The notes under the pieces: model-generated
What the model saw: the letters and a program-made list of their open reading frames with translations, nothing else
Database searches by the model: none
Told to the model about the DNA's origin: nothing
Program-made: the position numbers and the translations under genes
Part shown: positions 50,653 to 60,800 of the stretch, one piece after another
Numbering within the stretch: position 1 is the first letter of the stretch
Layout of the letters: every line of letters starts with the position of its first letter
Assembly: GCF_003217775.1 (NCBI RefSeq)
Contig: NZ_QJVJ01000006.1
Span: forward strand, 62,001 to 126,000
Length of the DNA stretch: 64,000 bases
Direction: 5' to 3'
Source of the DNA: Paenibacillus flagellatus
Lineage (GTDB): Bacteria; Bacillota; Bacilli; Paenibacillales; NBRC-103111

Positions 50653-52050
50653 TCAGCGGAAGCGGGGAGGCGGCCGTTCGCCTTCCCACGGCGGTACCCG
50701 AATGCTGGCGCCGGGCGCCGCCTCGTTCGCCGGGAAATCCTTGTACAGCCATAGCTCCGGCGTATCGCGAATCCCTCCGGGAATCCGCAGCTCGAAGCTT
50801 CCCGGCGGGAACCGGTCCGACGCAACGTACAGCCGGCTGCCGTCGACGCGGGCTTTGTCGATCGGGGCGAACCGATGGGCCCCCCCGTCCGCGCGAAAGC
50901 CGATCAGCTCGCGGCTCAGCCGGACCGGATCGATGCGGATCCGCTTGTTGAACGAAATCATCGCCTCGCGAGCACCCGTTCGCGATGCCAGTACCGGTGT
51001 CGGGCGCTCCTCGTACATCGCGCCGCCGATATGGTATTCGTAGGCGGTCCAGGACGCGTACCCCGATGCGGCCGCCGTCGCGGCGAACGTCTCCGTCCAA
51101 GCGCGGCTGCGGATCATGTTCCTCGACGAGCCGACGTCCGCCTGCACGGCGATCGGCACGTCGGGATGACGTCTCCGGATGTCGCGGACGAACGGCTCGT
51201 AGCGCCGGACGTAGTCCGCGGGAAGATCGGGATTGCCCCAATCCGGCCAATGCGTCTGCAGCACGTGAAGGTCCGGCTTGACGGCCGCGATCATCGAGGC
51301 GGCGTCGTTGCCCTGCATGTCCGCCAGCCGGCTTACCGAATCGGGTCCGGCGTCCACGGCCAGCGACCACGTCGCCACCGCGATGTCCGGGCGGGTGCGG
51401 CGGGCGCCTCCTTCCCCGTTGATGACCCGGTCGAGGAAGCCGTTCACGGCGTCGATGCGAAACCGGACCCATTTCCGATACGTGTCCGGGTCGTTCTTGT
51501 AGTAGCGCGGCGACGAGGTCCGGACGAACTCCGGCATCTCCAGCCCGTACCGCCGGCGAAACGCCCGCTGCGCATAGGGTCCGACGTCTCCGTACACGCC
51601 GCTTTCGAGCCCGTTCCATTCGGGGAAGTACGGCTCGGCGATTTCGATGCCGTCGAACGGGCAGTCGGCCAGCATGGCGGTGATCGTTTTCGTTTTCCAT
51701 GCCACGAAGTCGTCGTTGAAATACGAGAACCGCCGATAGCCGTCGTCGACCGGCCGGAGCAGCTTCATTTGCCAGTCCGGCCATTCGTCCGGGTACCCTT
51801 CCGTGGAAAACGAACCGTTGCCGAGCACGAGCGCCCAGACGAACATACCCCGCTTCCGAAACGCCTCGATCAGCTTGCGGTTCACCTTCCTCTCGTTGAC
51901 GACGAAGTAGCGGACGACCGGAAAGCCGGCCAGCCGGATTTCCTCCGCCACGCTGTCGGGCGATCGGTTGGCATAGTACGGGAACAGCGGGTCGACTTGA
52001 ATGGTCGGACCGGACAGGCCGCCCGTCCGGGGGCGCGTTGTTGCCGCCAT
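50653..52050 (-). CDS. TIM-barrel protein, possible glycoside hydrolase
   Basis: I start at ATG 52050 after AGGAAGGG; the frame extends to 52125. The 465-residue protein begins with strand-helix units typical of a TIM barrel (GPTIQVDPLFPYYANRSPDS, GFPVVRYFVVNE, GMFVWALVLGNG). It has a candidate acid near strand four (DGIEIAEPYFPEW), then DLHVLQTHWPDWG and a C-terminal beta region. The pattern resembles GHL/DUF-type hydrolase-like barrels, but I do not recognise the family. There is no signal peptide. It is the last gene of the FAD oxidoreductase-SBP-GH109 cluster. Confidence 0.7.
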   Translation of the reverse strand: MAATTRPRTGGLSGPTIQVDPLFPYYANRSPDSVAEEIRLAGFPVVRYFVVNERKVNRKLIEAFRKRGMFVWALVLGNGSFSTEGYPDEWPDWQMKLLRPVDDGYRRFSYFNDDFVAWKTKTITAMLADCPFDGIEIAEPYFPEWNGLESGVYGDVGPYAQRAFRRRYGLEMPEFVRTSSPRYYKNDPDTYRKWVRFRIDAVNGFLDRVINGEGGARRTRPDIAVATWSLAVDAGPDSVSRLADMQGNDAASMIAAVKPDLHVLQTHWPDWGNPDLPADYVRRYEPFVRDIRRRHPDVPIAVQADVGSSRNMIRSRAWTETFAATAAASGYASWTAYEYHIGGAMYEERPTPVLASRTGAREAMISFNKRIRIDPVRLSRELIGFRADGGAHRFAPIDKARVDGSRLYVASDRFPPGSFELRIPGGIRDTPELWLYKDFPANEAAPGASIRVPPWEGERPPPRFR

Positions 52051-52204
52051 AAGCGCATCCCTTCCTTCTACATCGGATGATTCCTCGTAGAAGATCATAC
52101 GATGCGGCGCCCGGCCGCTATGCACGAAATATCCGTTCCGACCGAGCCGGTCAAATATGGTTATATCGCGGAAGTCCGGCGATTAGAGGACGGGAGACGG
52201 CTAA

Positions 52205-53455
52205 TCACGGCGCCTCGAACGCCGAGACGTCCAGGACGTCCAGCCCGTACTTGCCGGACGGCGCGGGCTCCCGGCTCATCCATTTGCCGTTCGTAAAATC
52301 GGGAAAGGCGACCGGCTGGCTGCCCAACGCGACGGATTGCTCCGACAGGACGGTCACCGCCATCCAGGCGGCGGCATCGTACACGTCGATCGGCGGAGCC
52401 GTCTGCCGCCGCAGGCTCTCCACGAAGGAGCGCAGGCACAAATAATCCATCCCGCCGTGCCCTTCCCGGACGCCATGAGCCGTGTACCATTTCCACAGCG
52501 GGTGCTCGTATTCGGCCATATAATCGTCGAAAGGCTCCCACGTATGGGCGGGGCTTCGCCCTTCGAGATGGATCGACCGGTTGTCTTCCATCCAAATGCC
52601 TTTCGTCCCCTGTACCCTGCCGGCTCTGGAGTACGGCCGGGGGAGCGTCGTATCGTGGATGACGGCAATCGTCTCGCCGCCCGCGCACCGGATCATCGTG
52701 GTGACGATGTCGCCCAAAGCCGCGTCCGCCTTCGCCGCCGGATGCTCCGGCCCCAGATGGCGTTCCGTCCAGGCGGCCAGTCCCCGCGCTTTGGACGACA
52801 TGGAAGTCAGGCTCACGAACCGGTTCCCGCGGTTGATCCCGAGCAGTTTGGCGATCGGGCCGATCCCGTGGGTCGGGTACAGATCGCCGTTGCGGTTCAA
52901 GTAATGCCGAAGACGGTAATGCCGATTTTCGCTTCCTGTCGCGACTTCCTTGCGCAAATCGTGCTCGTACCCGCACTGGCAGTGAACGAGCTCTCCGAAC
53001 AAGCCTTGCCGGACCATGTTCCAGACCGCCAGCTCGTGACGTCCGTAGCAGCAATTTTCCAGCAGCATGAAAGGCGCCCCGGTCCTCTCCGCCGTTCGCA
53101 CCAATTCCCACATGTCCTCGAGCGACAGCGCCCCTCCGACCTCGCAGCCTACGGCTTTCCCTGCATTCATGGCCACTATCGCAATCTCCGCGTGGCTCGT
53201 CCACGAGGTCGAGACGATCACGCCGTCCAGATCGTCCCGGGCAAGCAGCTGCCGGTAATCCTCGTATCGTTCCGCAGCCGCCCGGCCCGATGCGGCGATC
53301 CGTTCCGCCCCCCGGCACAGCCGATCTTCATACCGGTCGCATATCGCCGGGACGTCCACATCCTCCATCCCGAGCAGCTGATTCAGCAGCCCGTATCCGC
53401 GGCCGCCCAGCCCGATCACGCCGAGCCTCGCGTTCCGTTCCGCAAGCTTGTTCAA
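52205..53455 (-). CDS. GH109-like NAD-dependent glycosidase/oxidoreductase (Gfo/Idh/MocA fold)
   Basis: The start is TTG 53455, directly after a G12 tract and AGCGAG. The 416-residue protein has the Rossmann nucleotide site (LGVIGLGGRGYGLLNQLLG, about 11-29). It also has the segment NGDLYPTHGIGPIAKLLGIN, which closely resembles GH109 alpha-N-acetylgalactosaminidases that use NAD+ as a bound cofactor, followed by RGNRFVSLTSMSS. A plain dehydrogenase of the same fold is the alternative. It lies with an SBP, an FAD oxidoreductase and a TIM-barrel protein in one direction, which suggests handling of an amino-sugar-containing glycan. Confidence 0.8.
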   Translation of the reverse strand: MNKLAERNARLGVIGLGGRGYGLLNQLLGMEDVDVPAICDRYEDRLCRGAERIAASGRAAAERYEDYRQLLARDDLDGVIVSTSWTSHAEIAIVAMNAGKAVGCEVGGALSLEDMWELVRTAERTGAPFMLLENCCYGRHELAVWNMVRQGLFGELVHCQCGYEHDLRKEVATGSENRHYRLRHYLNRNGDLYPTHGIGPIAKLLGINRGNRFVSLTSMSSKARGLAAWTERHLGPEHPAAKADAALGDIVTTMIRCAGGETIAVIHDTTLPRPYSRAGRVQGTKGIWMEDNRSIHLEGRSPAHTWEPFDDYMAEYEHPLWKWYTAHGVREGHGGMDYLCLRSFVESLRRQTAPPIDVYDAAAWMAVTVLSEQSVALGSQPVAFPDFTNGKWMSREPAPSGKYGLDVLDVSAFEAP

Positions 53456-53461
53456 CTCGCT

Positions 53462-53473
53462 CCCCCCCCCCCC
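53462..53473. repeat. C12/G12 homopolymer at a ribosome-binding site
   Basis: Twelve C (twelve G in the mRNA of the 52205-53455 gene) lie six bases before its TTG start and take the place of the Shine-Dalgarno sequence. Such tracts change length easily during replication, which could vary translation. Confidence 0.8.
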
Positions 53474-53567
53474 TGATATGCCCGCTGCCGGACAGCGGCC
53501 CCGGCAAGCGATGTCCCCGGTCGGACGGCAAGCCGCTTCCGCCGTCTTACCGAGGACACCGTCTTCC

Positions 53568-54908
53568 TTACTTCTTGGCCTTCTCCTCCAGCAGCATCTT
53601 GTTGATCTCTTCCTCGGCCTTGCTCAGCGCGGAGTTGACGTCCATGCTGCCGCTGTCGTATTCCTTGAAATATTTGCTCGCGATCGACTCGGACTTGGAC
53701 CGGTACGGCGACGAGAGCGGATACGGAACCGGCTTGCTCTTGAATATGCTTTGCAGCTGCTTGCCTTGAAGGAAAGGGAGCCCCGTTCCGAATGCGGCCC
53801 GGACCGTCTCGCTTTTCAGCGGCGATACCTTGCCCTGCTTCGAGCTCTCCAGCTGCACCCGATCCGAAGTCGCCGCCCGGATGACCTGCATCGCCTCGTC
53901 CGTATGCTTGCTCGTCTTCGTCACCATGATGACGTTCACGCTGGCGTTTCCGTAGATGTTCGGGCGCTCGGGATAGCTCGGGTATTGGACCACGTCCCAG
54001 TTCAAGCCGTTTTGGCCGGCGGACTCGAGCTGCGAGAATAAGTTCGTATAGCCGATCATCGCCAGCGTCTTGTCTTTCAGAAATTGGTCGGCGGCCGTCA
54101 CGGTGCCGGGCTCGTTGCCGGGGATCGAGTAGAACGAATGAACGAGCTCGAATACCTTTCTCCACTGCTCGTTGTTGATCGACGATTTCCCGGTCTTGTA
54201 ATCGTCCGCCTGGATGCCGAGCGGCTGGTAAATCCAGGAGATGCCGGCGCCCGGATCGAATCCGCGGTATTGCGTATTGCCGTCCTTGCGGGTCACCTTC
54301 TTGGCCAAGTCGACCACCTGGTCCCAAGTCATGCCGTCCTGCGGGTAGGCGACCCCGAATTTGTCGAAGATGTCCTTGTTGTAATAAAGGGCGTGGAAGT
54401 TCGTCCCGTAAGGGATGCCGTACAATTCGCCCTTGTCGGAAAATTTGCGGACGTCGTCGATCATTTGCGGATCGAACCGGCTCAAATCGATTTGATGCGT
54501 CTTCGCCAGTTCGGTCATGTCGCGCAGCAGCTCGCGATCCGCATAGGTGGACAGCCGTCCGTTATACGTAAAGATCAGATCGGGTACGGTTCCCGCCGCG
54601 ATCAGTTCGTTCAACGTGTTTCCTTTGGTCGGCTGGATGATGTTCAGCGTGATGTTGGGACGGCTCGCCTTGAGCTCTTCCTGAATGAGCTTCTCCAAAG
54701 CGGGATCAATGATGACGGCATCGATCGCCGCGGTCAGCGTGACCGGCTCCGTAGCTGTTTTCGGCGTCTCGCCCCCTTGCTGAGACGGTGCGTCCGACGT
54801 TCCCGCGCCTTTGCCGCATCCGGCCAAAGCGAGCGTGACCGCCAGCAGCAAGGCGACGGCGAAAGCCAACGTTCCATTGCGATCCGACTTTCCTTGCGCA
54901 ACCTTCAT
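53568..54908 (-). CDS. Sugar-binding lipoprotein (family 1), no adjacent permease
   Basis: I choose ATG 54908 after GGGAGGTC, giving 446 residues with a signal peptide and lipobox (VTLALAGCGKG). The mature part is a family-1 solute-binding fold: AAIDAVIIDPALEKLIQEE, FTYNGRLSTYADRELL, GIPYGTNFHALYYNKDIFDK, MTWDQVVDLAKKV. It lies 46 bases behind an FAD oxidoreductase gene and before a GH109-like gene. No ABC permease is encoded in this locus, so it either borrows permeases from elsewhere or senses ligand rather than transporting it. Confidence 0.9.
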   Translation of the reverse strand: MKVAQGKSDRNGTLAFAVALLLAVTLALAGCGKGAGTSDAPSQQGGETPKTATEPVTLTAAIDAVIIDPALEKLIQEELKASRPNITLNIIQPTKGNTLNELIAAGTVPDLIFTYNGRLSTYADRELLRDMTELAKTHQIDLSRFDPQMIDDVRKFSDKGELYGIPYGTNFHALYYNKDIFDKFGVAYPQDGMTWDQVVDLAKKVTRKDGNTQYRGFDPGAGISWIYQPLGIQADDYKTGKSSINNEQWRKVFELVHSFYSIPGNEPGTVTAADQFLKDKTLAMIGYTNLFSQLESAGQNGLNWDVVQYPSYPERPNIYGNASVNVIMVTKTSKHTDEAMQVIRAATSDRVQLESSKQGKVSPLKSETVRAAFGTGLPFLQGKQLQSIFKSKPVPYPLSSPYRSKSESIASKYFKEYDSGSMDVNSALSKAEEEINKMLLEEKAKK

Positions 54909-54954
54909 TCGAGGATGACCTCCCTTTTTTCGTTGTTGCCGTGAATCCGCTTCG

Positions 54955-56778
54955 TCAGACGCATCGAATTTCGAACACTCGGGCATGATCCAATCCGTTG
55001 GTGGCGACCACTTCCAATCGGAGTTTCCGAAACCCGCGCAGCTCCACGTCGAAGTCCAGCTGCCGCGAATAATTGTCCCGCACGTGCGCGATTTCCCCGA
55101 AGCCTTCGCCGGTGTCGGCCAGCAGGCGGAATTCCTTCAGCGTTTCCGGCTGCGCCCCCCATGCCATTGTTTGAAAGTGCATGTCGGAATGGGTCAGTGC
55201 CAGATGCCGATGCAGTCCGCCGTCCAGCACCAGCGTAATCCGCTTCAAAGGGACGGCCTCCTCCCAGTGCATCTCCAGCCATGGCGCCAAATCCGACGGG
55301 TCGGACATCCAGCGGTGCGTGCCCGGCACGGCCAAGTCCGGCCGAACGCCTTTCGGTCCGTGCACGGATCGGACGTGGCCGTCTACGATCAGGGCGGCCC
55401 GGCCTTCCTCCTGCTCGGAGGAGGCGACGATGCGGGCATCCGCGGCGAGGTTGCGGTCTTCCAGCCGGATGCCGGGGAGATAGGCCCCCTGCCGAAGAAG
55501 CTGCTGCTGCGTCTCCTTCACAATCGCCGCGTCCCGCCATGCGTCGCCGATCGGCTTGCCGCTGCGGAGGGCGACGGCGGCGAACGTGCCCAGCCCTTCG
55601 CCCATCAAGGCGCAGGTGGCCATGACCCGAGTGCTGGAGAAGGCGATATGGGTGGCCGACATGTTGCGGCCGGCAAACAGGAGATTGTCGATATTGAGGC
55701 TGACCAGCGACCGCAGCGGGATGCCGTACAGATAAGGCGTATAAGGCGCCTTGTTCGGCTTCTCGCCCGTCGCCTCGATGCCGGCGGGATGATGAACGTC
55801 CATCGGCCAGCCCCCGTACGCGATCACATCGTCGAAATGGACCGCCTCGACCAGGTCGCTTTCCTTGAGCACGTACTTCCCGACAAACCTTCGCGATTCC
55901 CGCTTGCCGGGCACGAACCCGAACCAATCGAGCGCCCAGTTGGCCGAATCCGGGTGATGGCCGCTGTTTTTGATATGGTCCCAGATGCCCAGCATGATCG
56001 CCAGCAGCTCGTCGCGAATCGTCTCGTTGTCCTTGACGGTGTCCAGCATGCCGCCGAATTCGACCCACCAGTAGCCGTATTCCCAGGTGTCGTGCCGACG
56101 GAACTTCAGATCGTCCTCCGTGAACTTGCGCGCCCACTTCGGCGGTACGAAATGCATCGGCCGCCCCATGTCCCGGGACGTGAACAGGAGCGAGGATCCC
56201 AGCCTGTACTCGTCGCGCCGTTCCTCGGCCACCGTCTCACCGAATTCGGCCGCCGCCTCCCGGCCGGTCGTATAGACCGCTCCGGCCTCATGCCCCAGCC
56301 TGCCGTCGCCGGTGCAGTCGGCGTACAGCTCGGCCTCGATTTCGAAGAAGTCCTCCGTGCTTTCCCGGTTCGCATATACGGAAACGATGCGGCTTCCGTC
56401 CATGCGCGCTCCGACGACCGCCGTGTTGAGCATCAGCGTCAGATTGGGCTCGGCGCGGCATTTCTCGTAGAGGATCAGATCGAGCATGCTGGCGCTGCGC
56501 TGCGGATTGCGCACCGCGCACTCGAGCAAAATTTCCTCAATGATGCCGCTCTCGCGCGATTCGGTCTGAAGCGCCTTCCCCCGGACCGACGAGCCGCTGA
56601 TGTTCATGCGAATTTCCGAAGAAGCGTTGCCGCCCAGGACGGGGCGGTCTTGGACGAGGATCGCGGCGGCCCCGTTGCGCGCAGCGGCGATGGCGGCGGC
56701 AACGCCGGACATCCCCCCTCCGGCGATCAGCACCTGCGTGCGCAGCAAGGTCCGTTCTCTTGCCGGTGTTACCGTCAT
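54955..56778 (-). CDS. FAD-dependent oxidoreductase (FAD_oxidored family)
   Basis: I start at ATG 56778 ([15 protein letters not shown]) after AAGGGAGAG; eleven codons upstream are unsupported. The 607-residue protein has the FAD-binding [17 protein letters not shown] (about 20-36), [35 protein letters not shown] and, near residue 385, [20 protein letters not shown]. These features belong to the FAD_oxidored proteins common in carbohydrate loci. The last ~130 residues look like a separate beta domain. The electron acceptor and substrate are unknown; a glycan-modifying or sugar-oxidising role is inferred from neighbours. Confidence 0.85.
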   Translation of the reverse strand: MTVTPARERTLLRTQVLIAGGGMSGVAAAIAAARNGAAAILVQDRPVLGGNASSEIRMNISGSSVRGKALQTESRESGIIEEILLECAVRNPQRSASMLDLILYEKCRAEPNLTLMLNTAVVGARMDGSRIVSVYANRESTEDFFEIEAELYADCTGDGRLGHEAGAVYTTGREAAAEFGETVAEERRDEYRLGSSLLFTSRDMGRPMHFVPPKWARKFTEDDLKFRRHDTWEYGYWWVEFGGMLDTVKDNETIRDELLAIMLGIWDHIKNSGHHPDSANWALDWFGFVPGKRESRRFVGKYVLKESDLVEAVHFDDVIAYGGWPMDVHHPAGIEATGEKPNKAPYTPYLYGIPLRSLVSLNIDNLLFAGRNMSATHIAFSSTRVMATCALMGEGLGTFAAVALRSGKPIGDAWRDAAIVKETQQQLLRQGAYLPGIRLEDRNLAADARIVASSEQEEGRAALIVDGHVRSVHGPKGVRPDLAVPGTHRWMSDPSDLAPWLEMHWEEAVPLKRITLVLDGGLHRHLALTHSDMHFQTMAWGAQPETLKEFRLLADTGEGFGEIAHVRDNYSRQLDFDVELRGFRKLRLEVVATNGLDHARVFEIRCV

Positions 56779-56796
56779 GTCGAATCTCTCCCTTGT

Positions 56797-56848
56797 ATCG
56801 TTCGCCCGCACAAAGCGCTGCGGGCTCTCTTTCTTTTGGCCGAACGAT
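56797..56848. promoter_or_regulatory. Inverted repeats in the FAD oxidoreductase/AraC divergent promoter region
   Basis: ATCGTTCG (56797-56804) and CGAACGAT (56841-56848) are exact inverted copies 44 bases apart. A second perfect pair, GCCCGCA/TGCGGGC (56804-56810 and 56819-56825), lies inside. Binding of the adjacent AraC protein to the outer pair is a reasonable guess. Confidence 0.35.
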
Positions 56849-56897
56849 CCGGTATTCTTATCGAAGACCCATACATTCCGCGATAAGGGTGAGCCAA

Positions 56898-57716
56898 ATG
56901 CCTTCCTACCATCCCCAGGAGCTTCTTCCTCATGTCGTCACCTTGGTCGACTGGCGCGACAAGGCCCGTTTCGAGAAGGACGAGGACCAGAGTCCGCTGT
57001 GGGTCCTGTTCGCCGTCGAATCCGGAAGCTTCCGCTTCGAGCTCGAGAAGCACCGGGGGAATGCGGAGAAAGGCAGTCTCGTGCTCTGCCCGCCGAACAC
57101 GGTATTGAAGCGTGTCATGCTTCGTCCTTCCTCGTTCCTCGTGCTGTACTTCACCTGGCGCAGCGAGACCGGCGAAGAGATTCGGGGCGACGAGCTTCTG
57201 CAGCCGAACCCGACCGGGCTTTCCGTCATGACGGATAAGCAGCGCTTCGCCAGCAATTGCGGGTATTTGCGCCTGCTCAAATCCCGAATGGACGCCCCGT
57301 CCGTCGCCAGACGGAACTTCCTGCTTCAGGATCTGTGGCACCAGTACGGCTGGGAGTGCGAGACCAGCCGGCGACGCACGACGCCCGTGTACGACGACCC
57401 GCTCATGGACGAGGCCAGAACGATTCTGACTGAAAGCGCTTGCCATCCGCTCGGCCTGGGCCAGCTGTCCGACCGGCTCGGTCTGAGCACCGTCCAGCTT
57501 AGCCGAAGATTCCGCCGCAAGTTCGGCGTCAACCCGAGCGAATTCGTCAGCGAGCTGAGGCTCGACAAGGCGTGCGCCCTGCTGGCGGAAACGGGCCTGA
57601 CGCTCGATGCGATCGCGGCGGAATGCGGCTACGCCAACGGTTACTACTTGAGCCGCGTGTTCTCGCAGAAGATGGGAATCAGCCCCTCGGAATACCGGAA
57701 AGCCCACCGGATCTGA
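56898..57716 (+). CDS. AraC-family regulator
   Basis: I choose ATG 56898 ([20 protein letters not shown]) after AAGGGTGAG; the frame extends upstream over the promoter region. The 272-residue protein has an N-terminal cupin-like sensor (about 25-85: [34 protein letters not shown]) and a C-terminal AraC domain (about 170-270: [40 protein letters not shown]). It diverges from the FAD oxidoreductase-SBP-GH109-TIM-barrel cluster and is the likely regulator of it. Confidence 0.88.
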   Translation: MPSYHPQELLPHVVTLVDWRDKARFEKDEDQSPLWVLFAVESGSFRFELEKHRGNAEKGSLVLCPPNTVLKRVMLRPSSFLVLYFTWRSETGEEIRGDELLQPNPTGLSVMTDKQRFASNCGYLRLLKSRMDAPSVARRNFLLQDLWHQYGWECETSRRRTTPVYDDPLMDEARTILTESACHPLGLGQLSDRLGLSTVQLSRRFRRKFGVNPSEFVSELRLDKACALLAETGLTLDAIAAECGYANGYYLSRVFSQKMGISPSEYRKAHRI

Positions 57717-57784
57717 TCGCCGCTTTCGCATGCCCGCGGGCTGCCGCAAGCTGTCGGATATGGCAGGACACGGTCGCGGCGATC
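57715..57784. repeat. Long-range inverted repeat between convergent genes
   Basis: GATCGCCGC (57715-57723) is repeated inverted as GCGGCGATC (57776-57784), with 52 bases between. It starts at the AraC stop codon. It might help to end transcription, but there is no T run. Confidence 0.25.
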
Positions 57785-57883
57785 GTCCGGTTTATACTTG
57801 CCTTCATCGTATCAGGTTCCGGAATCGCGTTTGAATACACGAATCGATCAACGGGCATATCTTTTTCTTCACCTGGCTGCGGC

Positions 57884-60800
57884 TTACGGAGCGGAAATTT
57901 CCTCCACCGTCAGATCGTCAAACCAGGCGGAACCGTCCGCGGTCGTATCCGACTTCAGAAACACTTGCACATACCTCGCGGTCGAAGACGGCGCGATCGA
58001 CAGCTCGTAATGCGTCCAGTCCGTATCGGCCAGCGTCTCCCGCCACGTGTACTTGACCGTGGACACGCGATCTTCCTTGACCTGCCTGAGTCCGATCGAC
58101 ACGCCGCCGGCCGCGGAGCCGTTCTTGACCCAACCCTTGAGCGCATACGGGCTGCCGGGCACGACCGGGATCAGGTCCGAGACGATGTAGTTCGATGCAT
58201 TGTTCGGATCGGCCGCCAAGGAGACGGCGTGCTGCCCGCCATGGACGACATCCTGTACCCACAGTCCTTGACGCATCAGCCATCCGGCCGGGGCGGTCCC
58301 CTGGGACGTCGCCTGCTCGAAGCCCGGGTTGACGAGCAGATTGCTGTCGATCACGATCGGCAGCGAAACCGACCTTGCGAGCTGACCGTCGGCGAATATC
58401 CGAATCGTCGCTTCGTAAACGCCGTCGGTGACGGTCGTCGGAACGTATACCGTACCGGTGACGGTCGTTTGGCCGAATGCAGCCAAATGGGCCGATGCGG
58501 CAAGCTGCATGGTCACGCCCGAAGGCAGATCGGGCTCGATCTCCACCGCGAGCTCGCGCGCCGCGTTGTTCGACAGCTGCAGTTCGAACGGGAACGCGCC
58601 GCCCCGGTTGGAGGCGATCGAAGCCGGAGCCGCTTCGGCGTCGAGCACGAATTCGGGTTCGACCGGTATCTCGTCCACATACAGATCGTCGAACCAGGCC
58701 GGTCCGTCCGTGAGCGTGTCCGACAGCAGAAACACCTGCACATACTTGGCGTTCGCCGCCGGCGTCAGCTCCAGTTCGTAGGATGTCCAGTCCGACAGGG
58801 GCTGCGCCGATTTCCACGTGTAGTTGATCGTGGACGCGCCGTCCTCCTTCACCTGCCTCAGCCCGATCGACGCGCTTCCGGACGAGGAGCCGTTCTTCAC
58901 CCATCCTCGAAGCGCATATTTGTAGCCGGGCTTGGTCGGAATCAAGCCCGAAGCGATCACGTTCCACGTATTGGCCGGGTCCGGCAGCAGCGATACGGCA
59001 TATTGTCCGCCGTGCTTCTCGTCCTGCGTCCATACGCCGTCGCGCATCCCCCAGCCGTTCGGCGCCGTTCTCGCCGGCGAAGCCGTTTCGAAGCCCGGGT
59101 TGGCGAGCAAGTTTTTGCTGATGTTGACCGTCACCGGAACCGTCCGGACGACATGCCCGTCCGCGGACACGTCGATGGCCGCCTCATTGGCGCCGTCGGC
59201 CGCGTTCTCCGGAACGTATACGGTACCGGTTACAGTCGTGCTGCCATTCGCCGGCAGCGGCAAGGAGGCCGGAAGATCGATCGTCATGCCTGGCGCCAAA
59301 TCCGGGTCGAGCGCAACGTTCAGCGCTCTGGCGATGCTGCTCGAGATCGTGACGGCGAACGGGAAGGCGCCGCCTTCCTTCGCGTCGAACGACGCCGGAA
59401 CCGTTACGGCATCGAGCAGGTCCGAATAATCGGCATAGACCGACTTGCCGACGGTAATCCGCGTTCCGGGCCTGTCGGCATATTCGAATGCGATGACGGC
59501 TTGCAGCCGGTAGCGGTCCTCCGGCACTGCGACGCCGATGCCGAAGTCGAACGTATCCGCGGTTCCCTGACCTCCGCCGATCGAGGAGAACGCTCGGGTC
59601 TGCTGCGGCAGTCCGAACGGCTCCGGAAGCCGCAGCTCGACTTGAACGTCCTGTATCGCGTTTGCCGTCCCGTTGTGCAGCGTAACGGCCAGCTCGTTCG
59701 GCTCCTGCTGCCCGTAGATCCGCCCGGCGGCCAACGTCAAGTCGGCACGCACGTTCGCAGCCGCGATCGGCGCGAGCAGCTCCCGGATCCGATCGAGCGC
59801 GTTCAGCATCTCTTCCTTCGTGCCGCCGGCGCCGTTAAGCTCGGCCCAATTCGTCAAATCGTCGGCCGTGCTCCAGGCGTCCAGAGCGGCCTCGATCGCG
59901 TCGCCGATGGCGGACGGTGTGCCGGTCAACGCGGCTTCGGCCGCATCCAGCCCGGCGAAAAGCTGGCTGAAGGTCGACACCCAGAACGGCTCGGTCGACA
60001 GCCCGGCCGCTTCGTCGGCCTCGCCGATCGCTTGGCTTACCATCGTCGCGAACGGCACGATCCGGTACAGGAGCGACTGCTCGGGACCGAGCCCGATCGT
60101 CAAGCTGTCCGACTGTTCGTCCAGCGTGGAGCGGGAATCGCCGTACAGCAGCTCGGCGCGATAGCCCGTTGTCCCGAGCGGCACGGTCGCCGTGCGGACT
60201 GCGCCGCTCGTATTGACGACAGCCGCGTAAAGCTCGTCGCCGTCCTTCCACAGCGTCCAGCGAACGTCGGTCGCCTGACCGGCACCCAGCCGTTCCCCTT
60301 CGGTGATCAGCCGCCCGAACAGCTCGAGCTCGTCCCGGAACTTGACCAGTCCGGGCCAAAGCTCGGATTGGCGAAGCGCGAAGCCGTCTTCGTTGAAGGA
60401 GTAATAGGCGAGTCCTTGCCCGCCGCTCAGCAGCGACTGGTACGCCATGTTGCGCAGCTCGCCGATCGTGGGCAGATGCGTCCAAACCGGCGGATTGTAC
60501 ATCGCCTGCAGAACGTTCCATACCGGCTTTCCTTCTCCGGCGGCCTGCTTGGCCAGCGCCGTCCGCTCGCCGACGATCGAGATCGGGAAGAACGGCAGCG
60601 GGTAGACGTCGGTCGCGAGGATGTCCGTCACTTGAGCGACCGTTTCGTAGGCGTCGGCCGGGGCCTCCACAAGGTAGGCCGGATGCGCCTTGTCGATCGA
60701 ACGGATGATGCGGTAAGCTTCGGCCAGCTCCTCCTGCGATTTGTTGTTCTGCACCGGCTCGTCCATGATCATCCAAGCGAGCACCGCCGGGTGATCCTTC

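Noticed and set aside
56804-56825. GCCCGCA/TGCGGGC hairpin as a terminator
   Set aside because: It sits between two divergent promoters with no T run in either direction. I list it only within the regulatory region.
57432-57445. cre-like TGAAAGCGCTTGCC
   Set aside because: It lies inside the coding part of the AraC gene, away from any promoter, and the final base does not match.
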